NCBI GenBank assembly: GCA_040902535.1
Contig: JBBDXD010000006.1
Span: forward strand, 1-40,496
Source of the DNA: Dehalococcoidia bacterium
GTDB taxonomy: Bacteria > Chloroflexota > Dehalococcoidia > DSTF01 > JACRBR01
DNA: 40,496 bases
Reading direction: 5' to 3'
In this document: piece by piece, positions 15,502 through 23,282 of the stretch
Layout: the number at the start of each line of letters is the position of its first letter
How positions within the stretch are numbered: position 1 is the first letter of the stretch
Position numbers and translations under genes: made by a program
The notes under the pieces: model-generated
What the model was told of the DNA's origin: nothing
Seen by the model: the letters and a program-made list of their open reading frames with translations, nothing else
Databases searched by the model: none

Positions 15502-16535
15502 GCGAAGTCCTCCCTCGCGAACGACTCGCGGATCAGGCGGGCGACGAACTCGCGCTGCCCCATGCGTCGCCGCAGATCGCGTTCCAACTGCCCGACGGGC
15601 AGCAGGTTCTGCGGCGCGCGCGGATCGCGGTGCGGCTTCGGCGCGTAGCGCGGCAGCGCGGAGGCGGTAAGGTCGGCGGCACGCGTCACTTCCTCGCGCG
15701 AGGCGGAGTCGTCCATCTCCATCATCGCGAGGCCTGACATCGCGAGGTCGTAGCGGCCGGGCGACGCGAGGCAGGTAAACCACGAGTAGTAGCGGCGGTC
15801 GGAGCGCCTCCGCACGAAGACCGGCGAGCGTTCGCCCCGGCGGAGCCCGCGCAACACGTTGATCTGCGTTTCGGACGTGACGGGCACGCGTTGCGGCGTC
15901 TTGATCAATCCGACGGCGCCGGACGCCTGCTGAGGCAGCCGTCCGTCGACGATGACGAGGCCGAAGCGTTCGCCGAGCAGGCGCCGGACGATGCTAGCTT
16001 CGACCTCGGCGCGAAGTTGATTGAGCTTCGATTCGAGTGCAGCCGGATCGTCGCCGGCGGCGGACTCGGGATGATAGCGGTGCAGCGTTTTCGACGTGCG
16101 GACGTCGATCGCGGCGGGGCGCGCGCCCCTGGTGAGGATCGCGGCGCGCTGGACGGTTACGTGGCACAGCGGGTCGTCGGATCCGGGGCACATGGCGCCT
16201 GCGGCGTACGTCGCGAGGACGCCCGGGATCGGCCAGCCATCACCTTCAGCGGAGAAGCGGGCGTCGTACTGTTGCACACCGTCGACGAACGCCAGCCTCG
16301 GCGAAGGTTCATCGGCGCACTCCGCGGGCGCGATAGGGCGCCAATCAGCCATCTCGAAAGCATCGTCGAGCATGGTGGTCGACTCGTCGTCGTCCCGGGT
16401 GGCGGCCGCGACGGAGTCGTACGCAGGTGGGCGCGGGTCGAGCTTGAGGAGCCGCAAGAATAGCCTCGCAAACGATAGCCCAAATGTTCGGGCGGGGTCA
16501 GGGCGATGGTAATGAGGGAGGGGGTGCGGCGTCAA
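15489..16535 (-). CDS. nurA: NurA-like nuclease
   Basis: The 348-residue frame contains NurA-type features: an early metal-binding aspartate in LAFVDGVQQYDA (D85) and a later FGLVIVDGRL (D197), followed by a basic SPVFVRRR region and a C-terminal helix that usually docks on HerA. NurA is a 5'-3' nuclease that works inside the HerA hexamer. The start is uncertain. TTG at 16535 lies eight bases after a GATAAT box, but the first 30 residues are not well conserved in character, so a later start is possible. It overlaps herA by 13 bases and heads the four-gene repair operon. Confidence 0.85.
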   Translation of the reverse strand: MTPHPLPHYHRPDPARTFGLSFARLFLRLLKLDPRPPAYDSVAAATRDDDESTTMLDDAFEMADWRPIAPAECADEPSPRLAFVDGVQQYDARFSAEGDGWPIPGVLATYAAGAMCPGSDDPLCHVTVQRAAILTRGARPAAIDVRTSKTLHRYHPESAAGDDPAALESKLNQLRAEVEASIVRRLLGERFGLVIVDGRLPQQASGAVGLIKTPQRVPVTSETQINVLRGLRRGERSPVFVRRRSDRRYYSWFTCLASPGRYDLAMSGLAMMEMDDSASREEVTRAADLTASALPRYAPKPHRDPRAPQNLLPVGQLERDLRRRMGQREFVARLIRESFAREDFAWTF

Positions 16536-16543
16536 CGCGACGG

Positions 16544-16549
16544 ATTATC
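16544..16549 (-). promoter_or_regulatory. Possible -10 (GATAAT) for the nurA operon
   Basis: GATAAT on the minus strand ends eight bases before the TTG at 16535. It is back-to-back with the promoter of the TPR gene. The assignment rests only on sequence and spacing. Confidence 0.3.
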
Positions 16550-16603
16550 TGAGGCAGCCGTGGGGGGAGCCGGAGACCGGAGATCGGGCATGTGAGCATC
16601 GCG

Positions 16604-16609
16604 TATCAT
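16604..16609 (+). promoter_or_regulatory. -10 box TATCAT, leaderless start for the TPR gene
   Basis: TATCAT ends seven bases before the ATG at 16617, which argues for that start over the ATG at 16608 that lies within the box itself. Confidence 0.5.
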
Positions 16610-16616
16610 GCCCGAC

Positions 16617-17945
16617 ATGTCTGATTCGACTGAGACGGGTACGCAGGCAGCGCTACGACCGGCCGAGGCTGCCGAGGCCGCATACGACTGGCGCGGCGCT
16701 ATCGAGACGTACGAACGCGTGCTTGCCGAGGCTGACGCCGCGCTTGATGAAGCGGCCGTGCTCACCGCGCTCGGGCGGTGCTACTGGAACCTGAGCGAGG
16801 CGCGGACGGCGTGGCGGGCGCTGCGGCGTGCGATCTCGCTGTACCAGCAGCGAGGCGACGGGGTAGGGCAGGCGCTGGCCACGCTGGAGATATCGCGCAT
16901 CTGGGGACCGCCGGAGCGTCACCGCCAGATGCTGGACGACGCCCTGGAGGCGCTGGGCGATGCCGATGAGGCGGCACGGGCGCGCCTTCTGCTGTGCTAC
17001 CGCTGGAGCGAGAACGACGTCGATGAGCGCTGGGACGAGGCGATGGCGATCGCGGAGCGCCTGGGACTCGACGACGTGCTCGCGTTCCGGGCGCAGCGGC
17101 AGGCATGGCAGACGATGGACGAGGGACGCGTCGAAGACGCGGTGGTCCTGTTCGAGCGCGCGCATGACACGTATGCGCGACTGGGCATGCACGACGTGGC
17201 GGCGGCGGTGCTGCGAAACATCGGGTTTCAGCTGATCGAAACCGGCGAACTTGACCGCGGATACGCGTACGCGGAACGGTGCTTCGAACACGCGTCGAAG
17301 GTGGGACTGCTCTTCACTGCGCAACTCGCACTGATGGACATGGCCGCGGTCCTCTACGCGCGCGGAGAGTTCGAGCGCTGCGAGGCGCTGCTCGGCCAGT
17401 CACCGGGTGAGACGGACTTTCGCGGCGACCTCTACCGGATGTGGATCGCCGAAGCGCGCGGCGACGTCGATGGGGCGCTGCGGTTGATGGTGAGTCCTGA
17501 CCGCGCGGGGAAAGCGCCGACGGCGAGCGGACAGATCCACGCAGCGGCGGCAGGCGTGTTGTTTCGCGCGGGTCGCGTCGATGCGGCGGCCGAGGCGATG
17601 CGCGCGTGGATGTCGGTTGAACGACCGCCGGAAGACGCGGACTTCGCGTGTTTCGAAGCATCGCCGATGCTCGAGTGCATCCTCGCGCTCGGCGATGAGT
17701 CGCTGCTGCGCGATGTCCGCGACGCGTTCCAACGCTTTGAAGAAGGACCGCGCCCGGCGATGCGCTTCTCGACGTTGCAGGGTCGCGCGGTGGCGCCGCT
17801 GCGTGCGGGCGTGGCGTTGAAGTTGGGGCTGAACGACGAAGCGGAGCGATTGTATCGAGAGGGCCTTGAGTGGTGCGTGCGCGAGCGGTGCGAGCGTGAT
17901 GCGGCGTTGTGCCGCGAGGGGTTGGCGGTGGTGGGCGTCGGGTGA
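16617..17945 (+). CDS. Tetratricopeptide repeat protein, 442 aa
   Basis: The protein is wholly helical with repeated 34-residue-like TPR units. Clear examples are AAYDWRGAIETYERVLAEA, GRCYWNLSEARTAWRALRRA, VEDAVVLFERAHDTYARLG, and ELDRGYAYAERCFEHASKVG. There is no signal peptide, membrane helix, or attached effector domain, so it is probably a cytoplasmic scaffold or binding protein. The start at 16617 follows a TATCAT box by seven bases; an ATG nine bases earlier overlaps that box. It is divergent from the nurA operon with about 80 bases between starts, so they may share control. No specific partner can be named. Confidence 0.8.
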   Translation: MSDSTETGTQAALRPAEAAEAAYDWRGAIETYERVLAEADAALDEAAVLTALGRCYWNLSEARTAWRALRRAISLYQQRGDGVGQALATLEISRIWGPPERHRQMLDDALEALGDADEAARARLLLCYRWSENDVDERWDEAMAIAERLGLDDVLAFRAQRQAWQTMDEGRVEDAVVLFERAHDTYARLGMHDVAAAVLRNIGFQLIETGELDRGYAYAERCFEHASKVGLLFTAQLALMDMAAVLYARGEFERCEALLGQSPGETDFRGDLYRMWIAEARGDVDGALRLMVSPDRAGKAPTASGQIHAAAAGVLFRAGRVDAAAEAMRAWMSVERPPEDADFACFEASPMLECILALGDESLLRDVRDAFQRFEEGPRPAMRFSTLQGRAVAPLRAGVALKLGLNDEAERLYREGLEWCVRERCERDAALCREGLAVVGVG

Positions 17946-18045
17946 TCCAGTTCGTATTTCTCGGCACGGGCGCTGAAGCTACGCAGCTACATTTGGGTGC
18001 TGCCGGCTGACGCGCGAGTGCGTTGCACGACGGGATCCTTCGCTT

Positions 18046-18082
18046 CGCTCAGGATGACGCATTGCGCCGCTCAGGATGACGC
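18046..18082. repeat. Two copies of a 15-base repeat (CGCTCAGGATGACGC)
   Basis: Identical copies lie at 18046-18060 and 18068-18082. The second contains the stop codon and last codons of the alpha/beta hydrolase. The surrounding text (GGATCCTTCGCTTCG) resembles interspersed intergenic repeats seen in many GC-rich genomes. Confidence 0.6.
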
Positions 18083-18859
18083 GGATGCGACGGGTGAATG
18101 TTTGGTGAGGAAGTCGAGGGTGGCGCGTTTGAGTTCGGGGGCGCCGACGGCGGTGAGGTGATCGCCAGGGACCTTCACCAGCGTTGCGCCGGGGATCGAT
18201 GCGGTGAGTTTGTCGCCGGAGCCGACGAGCGTGTCGTCTTCGCCGATCAGCACCATCACGGGCAGTGTCGTTTCGCCGAGCTTCGACGCGTCGAAGCTGT
18301 GGCGAGAGCGCGACTTCTGGAGCGCCGCGAGCGCACCGAGGTTGTTGCCGGTGCGCTCTGCGAAGATGCGGAATCCGCGTGCCGTGTCATTCTCGGAAGC
18401 TGCGCCGGGCGGCGCTTCCAACGCTGAAGCGATCGCGGCGGCGCGTTCGCTCATCGCGACGCCGGAGCGGTTGAGCACAGCATCGCCGACGCCGGCGAGG
18501 ATCACGCTGCGGAAGCGTTCGGGATGGTTGACCATGAGCGCGGAGGCGATGAAGCCGCCCATCGAGTAGCCCATGAGGTCTGCCGTGTCGATGTCCAGCA
18601 GGTCCATGAGGGCGATGACGTCATCGGGCATCTTTGACTCGCCATAGGCCTCGGAGTCATGCGGCTTGCCGCTGCGGCCGTGTCCGCGGCAGTCGAGCGC
18701 GACGGCCATGCGGCCGTCGTTGACGAGCGCATCGATGATGCCGGGAGCGCGCCAGTTGCCTTGCAGGCTGCTGGCGAACCCATGCACGAGCACGATCGCG
18801 GGGCCGTCACCGTCGACGGTGTAGTTGATCTGTACGCCGTTGGAGTCGAACGCCGGCAT
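18071..18859 (-). CDS. Alpha/beta hydrolase fold protein
   Basis: The 262-residue protein has a full alpha/beta hydrolase core: oxyanion-hole motif LVHGFASS (about 24-31), nucleophile elbow GYSMGG with S99, acid in IGEDD (D208 or D209), and base H234 in PGDHL. It lacks a signal peptide, so it acts in the cytoplasm on some small ester, amide or similar substrate that cannot be deduced. The ATG at 18859 has a GGAG ribosome binding site at seven bases; upstream in-frame codons to 18961 look like leader DNA. Its last codons (SASS and stop) lie in an interspersed repeat. The gene stands alone, flanked by an unusual intergenic stretch of about 320 bases on its 5' side. Confidence 0.9.
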   Translation of the reverse strand: MPAFDSNGVQINYTVDGDGPAIVLVHGFASSLQGNWRAPGIIDALVNDGRMAVALDCRGHGRSGKPHDSEAYGESKMPDDVIALMDLLDIDTADLMGYSMGGFIASALMVNHPERFRSVILAGVGDAVLNRSGVAMSERAAAIASALEAPPGAASENDTARGFRIFAERTGNNLGALAALQKSRSRHSFDASKLGETTLPVMVLIGEDDTLVGSGDKLTASIPGATLVKVPGDHLTAVGAPELKRATLDFLTKHSPVASASS

Positions 18860-18985
18860 TGTGTTCTCCGGGCGCATGCGCGCTCGATGTGCGGATATCA
18901 GTTTAGACGGGCGCGCCGGCCACGCGGAATGTCCCTCAATGCCTTTGCCCGCGCGGGGCACCAGTTAGCCGATCCCGCCGTCCCT

Positions 18986-19008
18986 CTAATCGACGGTCTA
19001 TCGATTAG
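18986..19008. promoter_or_regulatory. Perfect inverted repeat CTAATCGA-N7-TCGATTAG
   Basis: Eight-base arms are separated by CGGTCTA. It lies about 130 bases upstream of the hydrolase start and 32 bases upstream of a TTGACA box. Size and symmetry fit an operator for a dimeric regulator, which is not encoded next to it. Confidence 0.4.
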
Positions 19009-19039
19009 CAGCGGATTCGCGGCACGCAACATAAGAGCG

Positions 19040-19067
19040 TTGACACGCGGCCGCACGCGCATAGGAT
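19040..19067 (+). promoter_or_regulatory. Promoter-like site (TTGACA-16-TAGGAT)
   Basis: A consensus TTGACA at 19040-19045 and TAGGAT at 19062-19067 are spaced by 16 bases. No plus-strand protein gene follows, and the transcript would end at the hairpin at 19137-19164. Confidence 0.5.
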
Positions 19068-19073
19068 TGTCAC

Positions 19074-19170
19074 AGGCCGGAGGGCGCAGCGACGCCGGCC
19101 GTCTCATCGGAGCGTCGCGAAGGGAGTCGCAGCGCTAGAGGGCAGTCCTTCGGGGCTGCCCTCTATGTTT
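19074..19170 (+). ncRNA. Candidate small structured RNA
   Basis: Between a good promoter and a strong hairpin lies about 95 bases without a protein frame of substance. It can fold: GGCCGG (19075-19080) with CCGGCC (19095-19100), or, as an alternative, GCGACGC with GCGTCGC around 19089-19118. It ends in the UUCG-capped hairpin. The segment does not match the conserved core of SRP RNA as I know it. It may be a regulatory RNA, or simply a terminator region for rsmE on the other strand. Confidence 0.35.
19137..19170. terminator. Hairpin with UUCG tetraloop, likely terminator
   Basis: AGAGGGCAG pairs with CTGCCCTCT, and the stem continues through a wobble and two C-G pairs to a UUCG loop. On the plus strand ATGTTT follows, a weak U tract. 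It lies 20 bases after the rsmE stop on the minus strand, so it may end transcription from both sides. Confidence 0.6.
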
Positions 19171-19183
19171 GCGCAGCGGACCG

Positions 19184-19936
19184 TCAACCAAGTTCTCCGG
19201 CTGCTTGCATCACGAGCGTCGCTGCGATCAATCCTGCCGTCTCGGAGCGCAGGACGCGGCGTCCCATGGTGACGATCGTCGCGCCGGCGTCGCGCGCTGC
19301 CTGCACTTCTGCGTCCTCGTAGCCGCCCTCCGGGCCGATGAATATGCTGACTTCGGCCAGCGCGAATAGCGCATCGACCTCGGCGTCGAGCGCCGCTTGC
19401 ACGCTCGGGGTGCGCTCGTCGGCGGCTTCGTACGGGAGCAACAGCACGCCCGGCGCGCTCGCGAGGGCATCGGCGAATCCCTGCGGCGCTTCGATGTCGG
19501 GCACCGCGCCGCGGCCGCTCTGTTCGGCCGCCTCGACGACGATGCGCCGCCAGCGCTCGGCGCGGTTGGCCCCTGCCTCCGGCTTCACCACCGAGCGCGC
19601 GGTCAGCAGCGGCGCGAAACGCGTCACGCCGATCTCCGTCGCCTTCTCCAGCAGCCATTCGAAGCGGTCGCCCTTGGTAATCGATTGATAGAGGTTGACC
19701 TTCACGCGCGCTTCGGGCGGGCTTTCGATGCGCTCCAGCACGGTGGCGGTCAGGCGCCGGTCGTTGATCTCGTCGATGCGCAGGCGCAGGTCTCCGGTGG
19801 CGCCGTCGAACAGGATGATCTCCTCGCCGGAGCGCATGCGCAGCACCTTCGAGAGACGGTGCGCGAGTGCTCCGCCTATTTCGATGCGTCCGCCGGCATC
19901 TGCTGCGCCGTGGTCGCTGTAGAATCGCCGCGTCAC
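19184..19936 (-). CDS. rsmE: 16S rRNA m3U1498 methyltransferase RsmE
   Basis: The 250-residue protein starts with MTRRFYSDHG and has the RsmE features: an N-terminal PUA-like domain ending in RLSKVLRMRSGEEIILFDG, a TKGDRFEWLLEKATEIGV segment, and the knotted SPOUT C terminus with IFIGPEGGYEDAEV and LRSETAGLIAATLV. It methylates N3 of U1498 in 16S rRNA with SAM. The start GTG at 19936 overlaps the prmA stop (GTGA), and the pair prmA-rsmE is a common neighbourhood. It is the last gene of the mug-znr-prmA-rsmE operon, with a hairpin 20 bases downstream. Confidence 0.95.
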   Translation of the reverse strand: MTRRFYSDHGAADAGGRIEIGGALAHRLSKVLRMRSGEEIILFDGATGDLRLRIDEINDRRLTATVLERIESPPEARVKVNLYQSITKGDRFEWLLEKATEIGVTRFAPLLTARSVVKPEAGANRAERWRRIVVEAAEQSGRGAVPDIEAPQGFADALASAPGVLLLPYEAADERTPSVQAALDAEVDALFALAEVSIFIGPEGGYEDAEVQAARDAGATIVTMGRRVLRSETAGLIAATLVMQAAGELG

Positions 19937-20835
19937 GCGCGTGTTGCCTCGATGCAGCGCCACTCTGCCATGGCGCGCACAGCGTCGATGCGGGCGCCTG
20001 CCGCTTCGAGCGCAGCGCACGTTTCGCGTTCGCGCGCTGTGATGACGCCCGACACGATCAGCCGGCCAGCGGGCGCGAGCGCGGCAACGAGCGACGGCGC
20101 CAACTCGACGATGGCGCGTGCGATGATATTCGCGACGACAACGTCGAAGCCGTGCGCATCTGTGTCGAACGGCCAGGCAGCGGCCAGGCTACCCTCGTCC
20201 ACACGCGTGACCGGGTCGACGGCGTTCTTGCGCGCATTCTCACGCGCGATGCGCACGCAGTTCTCGTCGACGTCGGCAGCGAGCACGTCGGACGCGCCGA
20301 GTTTCGCAGCGGCGATGGCCAGGATGCCTGATCCGCAGCCGACATCGAGCACGCGCGCGCCCGGCCTCACCGCGCGCTCCAACGCTTCGAGACACATGCG
20401 CGTGGTCTCATGCTGGCCCGTGCCGAACGCCATGCCCGGGTCGAGGGTGACGACGACATCGTCCGGTTGGACGTCGTACGTACGCCAGGAAGGCACGACG
20501 ACGATCCGATCGCCGAAGCGTTCGACGTGGAAGTGCTCCTTCCACGACTCCGCCCAGTCTTCCTCATCAACCATGCACGTCGAGATCGCGGCGCTAATGC
20601 TCGCGCGCGTCATCGCTGCGAGCGCGCTTCGGGCGACGCTGTCGGCGCCTCCGGCGGACGCGTATGCGTGTACGACCGCCGGCGACGCGACATCGATGCG
20701 CGCGTCCGTTTCAAGGTCATCCTGCGAGAAGCGGCGCTCGATCCAAACGTCGGCGCCCGTCACGTCGCGCAGAGCATCGCAGACGGCCTCGGCATCGCCC
20801 GGCGCCACGCGCGCGACGATCTCGACGTACCGCAC
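19933..20835 (-). CDS. prmA: Ribosomal protein L11 methyltransferase PrmA
   Basis: The 300-residue protein has the PrmA signature LDPGMAFGTGQHETT (SAM and L11 recognition) followed by motif I VLDVGCGSGILAIAA and VVANIIARAI, the catalytic NI region. The first 100 residues form the substrate-binding domain, including WAESWKEHF. PrmA trimethylates L11. The GTG at 20835 begins four bases after the stop of the zinc-ribbon gene, and the stop overlaps rsmE. The frame extends to 20889, but that would overlap the upstream gene and is not needed. Confidence 0.95.
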   Translation of the reverse strand: MRYVEIVARVAPGDAEAVCDALRDVTGADVWIERRFSQDDLETDARIDVASPAVVHAYASAGGADSVARSALAAMTRASISAAISTCMVDEEDWAESWKEHFHVERFGDRIVVVPSWRTYDVQPDDVVVTLDPGMAFGTGQHETTRMCLEALERAVRPGARVLDVGCGSGILAIAAAKLGASDVLAADVDENCVRIARENARKNAVDPVTRVDEGSLAAAWPFDTDAHGFDVVVANIIARAIVELAPSLVAALAPAGRLIVSGVITARERETCAALEAAGARIDAVRAMAEWRCIEATRA

Positions 20836-20839
20836 CTGG

Positions 20840-21379
20840 TTAGCGCGCCTCGGCGCGGGCCTGCACGGACGTCGATCGGCCGCTGTCACGCTCGCGCTCG
20901 TAGTCGTGCCATTCGTTGACGAGCCGGCGATGCGCGAAGTCGTATCCGATCGAATCGCCGATCCAGCCGCCGAGCAGGCCGGCGAAGATGCGCCCGCCTA
21001 CGATGAACACAGCGGTGGCGCCGGCGAGCATCCACAGCGACTGCTCGTAGCGGTAGACGGCGAGGCCGGCGAGGAGGATGAAGAGCAGTAATCCGATGCC
21101 GAGACCGGCGAAGGCAAACGAATTGACGATCAGCGACTCGCGTTTGCGCATCCGCCGGTAGAGGTCGAAGAACGCCGAAGGGATTTTCTCCACCGGCGGG
21201 TAGTCGCGTGTGCTCGTGCCGCAGTGCGCGCACGCCTTGGCGCTCTTGCTGACGGGCGTGTAGCAGTGGCCGCAGAACCGTCCGACGTTGGGAATCTTGC
21301 CCTCGATCATCGCCGCCATGATCTCGTCGAGGCGATCGGAGAACACGGGGATGTCGACGTGGGCGGCGCGCTCGCTCAT
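20840..21379 (-). CDS. Zinc-ribbon membrane protein, 179 aa
   Basis: The protein has two CxxC knuckles (FCGHCY and ACAHCG, about residues 36-53), which form a zinc ribbon. Two membrane helices follow (about FAGLGIGLLLFILLAGLAV and WMLAGATAVFIVGGRIFAGLL), then a charged C-terminal tail. Such proteins are widespread with unknown roles; the ribbon would face the cytoplasm if the N terminus stays inside. The ATG at 21379 overlaps the mug stop (ATGA). It separates mug from prmA-rsmE in one operon. Confidence 0.8.
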   Translation of the reverse strand: MSERAAHVDIPVFSDRLDEIMAAMIEGKIPNVGRFCGHCYTPVSKSAKACAHCGTSTRDYPPVEKIPSAFFDLYRRMRKRESLIVNSFAFAGLGIGLLLFILLAGLAVYRYEQSLWMLAGATAVFIVGGRIFAGLLGGWIGDSIGYDFAHRRLVNEWHDYERERDSGRSTSVQARAEAR

Positions 21380-21906
21380 GATGCCGCCTTCGCCTTCGTC
21401 TGCTGCTGCGGGACGAGCGCGCGCAGTTCGAGGAAGAACTTCAACTTGTCGGCGCGCTGGTACGACGCCGTGCGCGCACTGGTCGATGGCATGACGAACA
21501 GGCGGATGCCATCGAGCGTTTCGTCCTGCAGCCCGAATCTGGTTGGATGCGCGGCGAACACTTCGTAGATGCGCTTGCCGTTGAAGCAGACGATGCCGGG
21601 GCGTGCGGCGAGCAACTTCTCGCGCAGGATCGCCGCGCCGGCCCGCAACTCATCGAGCGTCAGGTCCGTGAGCGAGCGCGAGGCGCGCGCGACCATGTTC
21701 GTAAGGCCGATGTTCCATTCGAGCACGCGCTCATCCTGTTCGTAGGTCAGCGGCTCGGTCACGAAGCCGGATTCGAATAACAACGGCCAGAAGTGGTTGC
21801 CCGGGCCGGCGTAATGATGGCCCGTCGCCTCGGAACGGAGCCCGGGGTTGATGCCTACGAACACGAGGTCGAGGCCGTTGCGAAGGTAATCGGGGAGCGG
21901 ACTCAC
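21376..21906 (-). CDS. mug: G/U mismatch-specific uracil-DNA glycosylase (Mug/TDG family)
   Basis: The 176-residue protein carries the Mug hallmarks: DLVFVGINPG (N20 in the water-binding motif), the HYAGPGNHFWPLL loop, TNMVARASRS, and the C-terminal LFVMPSTSART intercalation motif. It removes uracil or thymine from G:U and G:T mispairs and some alkylated bases. The start GTG at 21906 lies seven bases after a TACGTT box, consistent with a leaderless transcript; an upstream extension to 21960 has no support. It is the first gene of the operon with the zinc-ribbon protein, prmA, and rsmE. Confidence 0.93.
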   Translation of the reverse strand: MSPLPDYLRNGLDLVFVGINPGLRSEATGHHYAGPGNHFWPLLFESGFVTEPLTYEQDERVLEWNIGLTNMVARASRSLTDLTLDELRAGAAILREKLLAARPGIVCFNGKRIYEVFAAHPTRFGLQDETLDGIRLFVMPSTSARTASYQRADKLKFFLELRALVPQQQTKAKAAS

Positions 21907-21913
21907 GCTAGAA

Positions 21914-21919
21914 AACGTA
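21914..21919 (-). promoter_or_regulatory. -10 box TACGTT, leaderless start for mug
   Basis: On the minus strand TACGTT ends seven bases before the GTG at 21906. It would drive mug-znr-prmA-rsmE. Confidence 0.4.
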
Positions 21920-21972
21920 GCACACGGGAGGTGCGGCGGGAGGCGCTGGCGTACGCGCAAGGCGATGAAGCA

Positions 21973-22779
21973 TCACTCCTGGTCGTCGACGGGCACGATG
22001 ACGGTAGCTGGTTCGCCACGGCCGCCGGAGCCGCCGTCTCCTCGCTGCGCGCGGAGGATCGCCACCGTGATGGCGACGGCGAAGATCGCCAGGAATGCCA
22101 GCTCGAACAGCCGCACCATGCGCTTCGTATCGCCGAACTCGACGCCCGCAAGTCCCAGGACGACGCCCAGGCCGGTGAAGACCATCGCCCAGAGGATGCC
22201 GCCCATGTAGTCGAGCGGCGCCCATTTCCGGTACGGGATGCGGAAGAGGCCCGCTGCGGCCGGTCCTACCGCGCGTGAGTAGCCAGCGAAGTGATAGGCG
22301 AGGATGATCCACGTGCGATTCGACTCCATCGGCCCGCGCACGCGTTCGATCATGTGGTCGACGCCGGCAAGCTCAAGCGCGCGCTTGCCGCCGAGGCGGC
22401 CGATCACGTAGCTGATCGTGTCGCCGATGATCGTCGCGACGATCGCGAGCCCGATCACGTAGTAGACGTTGATGGCGCCGTTCTCCGCGGCGAGTCCGGC
22501 AAGTATGAGGATGATCGAACCCGGCACGAGCAAGCCGAGGAACATGCTGTTTTCGAGCAGGACGCCGAAGAACACCACCCAGTAGCCGTAATCGGCGAAC
22601 AGGCGCTCGAGCTGGCGGAGAGTCCACTCGCTAAAGCGCTGGAAGACGTTCAGGCCATCGAACGGGGTGACGTAGGGCAGGACGAAGATGGCGAACACGA
22701 GCGCCAGCACGATGAGGTTGAAGTTGCGCTTGATCCAGTCTTCAGCGGCGCTGCCGTTCGCCGGCGGCTCTTCTGCCAC
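21973..22779 (-). CDS. DedA/VTT family membrane protein
   Basis: The 268-residue protein has about six hydrophobic segments and the DedA (SNARE-associated, VTT) pattern: ENSMFLGLLVPGSIILILAG, a GDTISYVIGRLGGKRAL re-entrant region, and YHFAGYSRAVGPAAAGLF, which corresponds to the usual R-x-x-x-P-x-x-AG motif. DedA proteins help to flip lipids or maintain proton-motive force in the inner membrane. The start GTG at 22779 has an AGGA-type site upstream. The tail (RGDGGSGGRGEPATV) is polar and flexible. It stands alone, next to the mug operon on the same strand but 66 bases away. Confidence 0.9.
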   Translation of the reverse strand: MAEEPPANGSAAEDWIKRNFNLIVLALVFAIFVLPYVTPFDGLNVFQRFSEWTLRQLERLFADYGYWVVFFGVLLENSMFLGLLVPGSIILILAGLAAENGAINVYYVIGLAIVATIIGDTISYVIGRLGGKRALELAGVDHMIERVRGPMESNRTWIILAYHFAGYSRAVGPAAAGLFRIPYRKWAPLDYMGGILWAMVFTGLGVVLGLAGVEFGDTKRMVRLFELAFLAIFAVAITVAILRAQRGDGGSGGRGEPATVIVPVDDQE

Positions 22780-22820
22780 GTGGTCAGTCCTGTCCGGGTC
22801 GCGCCCCGCTGTTGATCCGT

Positions 22821-23111
22821 CTAACCTGCCGACGTTCCCGCCGCCTCATCGATCTTCACGGCGAGGTCGAAGTCCTTGTCCGTGACGCCGCCCTCGCTGT
22901 GCGTCGAGAGCGACATCTCCACCTTGTTGTAGCTGATCTCGATGTCCGGGTGATGGTCGGCGGCCTCGGCGGCGTCCGCGACCAGGTTCACGAACGCCAT
23001 GGCTTCCTTGAAGTCCTTGAACTCAAACTTCTTCTCGATCTCGTCGTCGTCGCGCTTCCAGCCCTGCAGGGACTTGAGACGGCCATCGATCTCGTCTTTA
23101 CCGAGGCGCAT
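22821..23111 (-). CDS. Pterin-4a-carbinolamine dehydratase-like protein
   Basis: The 96-residue protein has the family signature: DHHPDIEISYNKVEMSLSTH with H53, H54, P55, D56 and H71, followed by GGVTDKDFDLAVKID (D80). This family dehydrates 4a-hydroxytetrahydropterin and recycles pterin cofactor, or takes part in molybdopterin or transcription-related roles in other bacteria. The ATG at 23111 has an excellent ribosome binding site (AAAGGAGG) seven bases upstream. No pterin-dependent hydroxylase lies nearby. It is divergent from the methyltransferase at 23283. Confidence 0.92.
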   Translation of the reverse strand: MRLGKDEIDGRLKSLQGWKRDDDEIEKKFEFKDFKEAMAFVNLVADAAEAADHHPDIEISYNKVEMSLSTHSEGGVTDKDFDLAVKIDEAAGTSAG

Positions 23112-23270
23112 CGTGCGGCCTCCTTTCGTACCGCTTCCATTCTCAAGGAGGACGGACACCCTCGCAACCCGCGGGGGGTACAAGGCCGTGGGACGATCCT
23201 AATTCGCAATATACGTGGCGGGCGACAGCATCGCGGGCTGAAGACCGCGCTCCAATGGGTGGCGGGCCGC

Positions 23271-23276
23271 TACTAT
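23271..23276 (+). promoter_or_regulatory. -10 box TACTAT, leaderless start
   Basis: TACTAT ends six bases before the ATG at 23283, matching the leaderless pattern. No clear -35. Confidence 0.5.
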
Positions 23277-23282
23277 GGCCGC

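Noticed and set aside
18046-18082. CRISPR array
   Set aside because: Only two copies of a 15-base repeat with a 7-base gap and no leader or cas genes; no CRISPR array was seen anywhere in the window.
19074-19136. Signal recognition particle RNA
   Set aside because: The segment lacks the conserved GGAAG...AGCAG core of SRP RNA, and the fold is different.
19397-21091. Plus-strand 564-residue frame
   Set aside because: It is antisense to rsmE, prmA, and the zinc-ribbon gene, whose motifs are intact.
22812-23282. Upstream extension of the methyltransferase at 23283
   Set aside because: It overlaps the pterin dehydratase gene on the other strand, and the leaderless box fixes the start at 23283.
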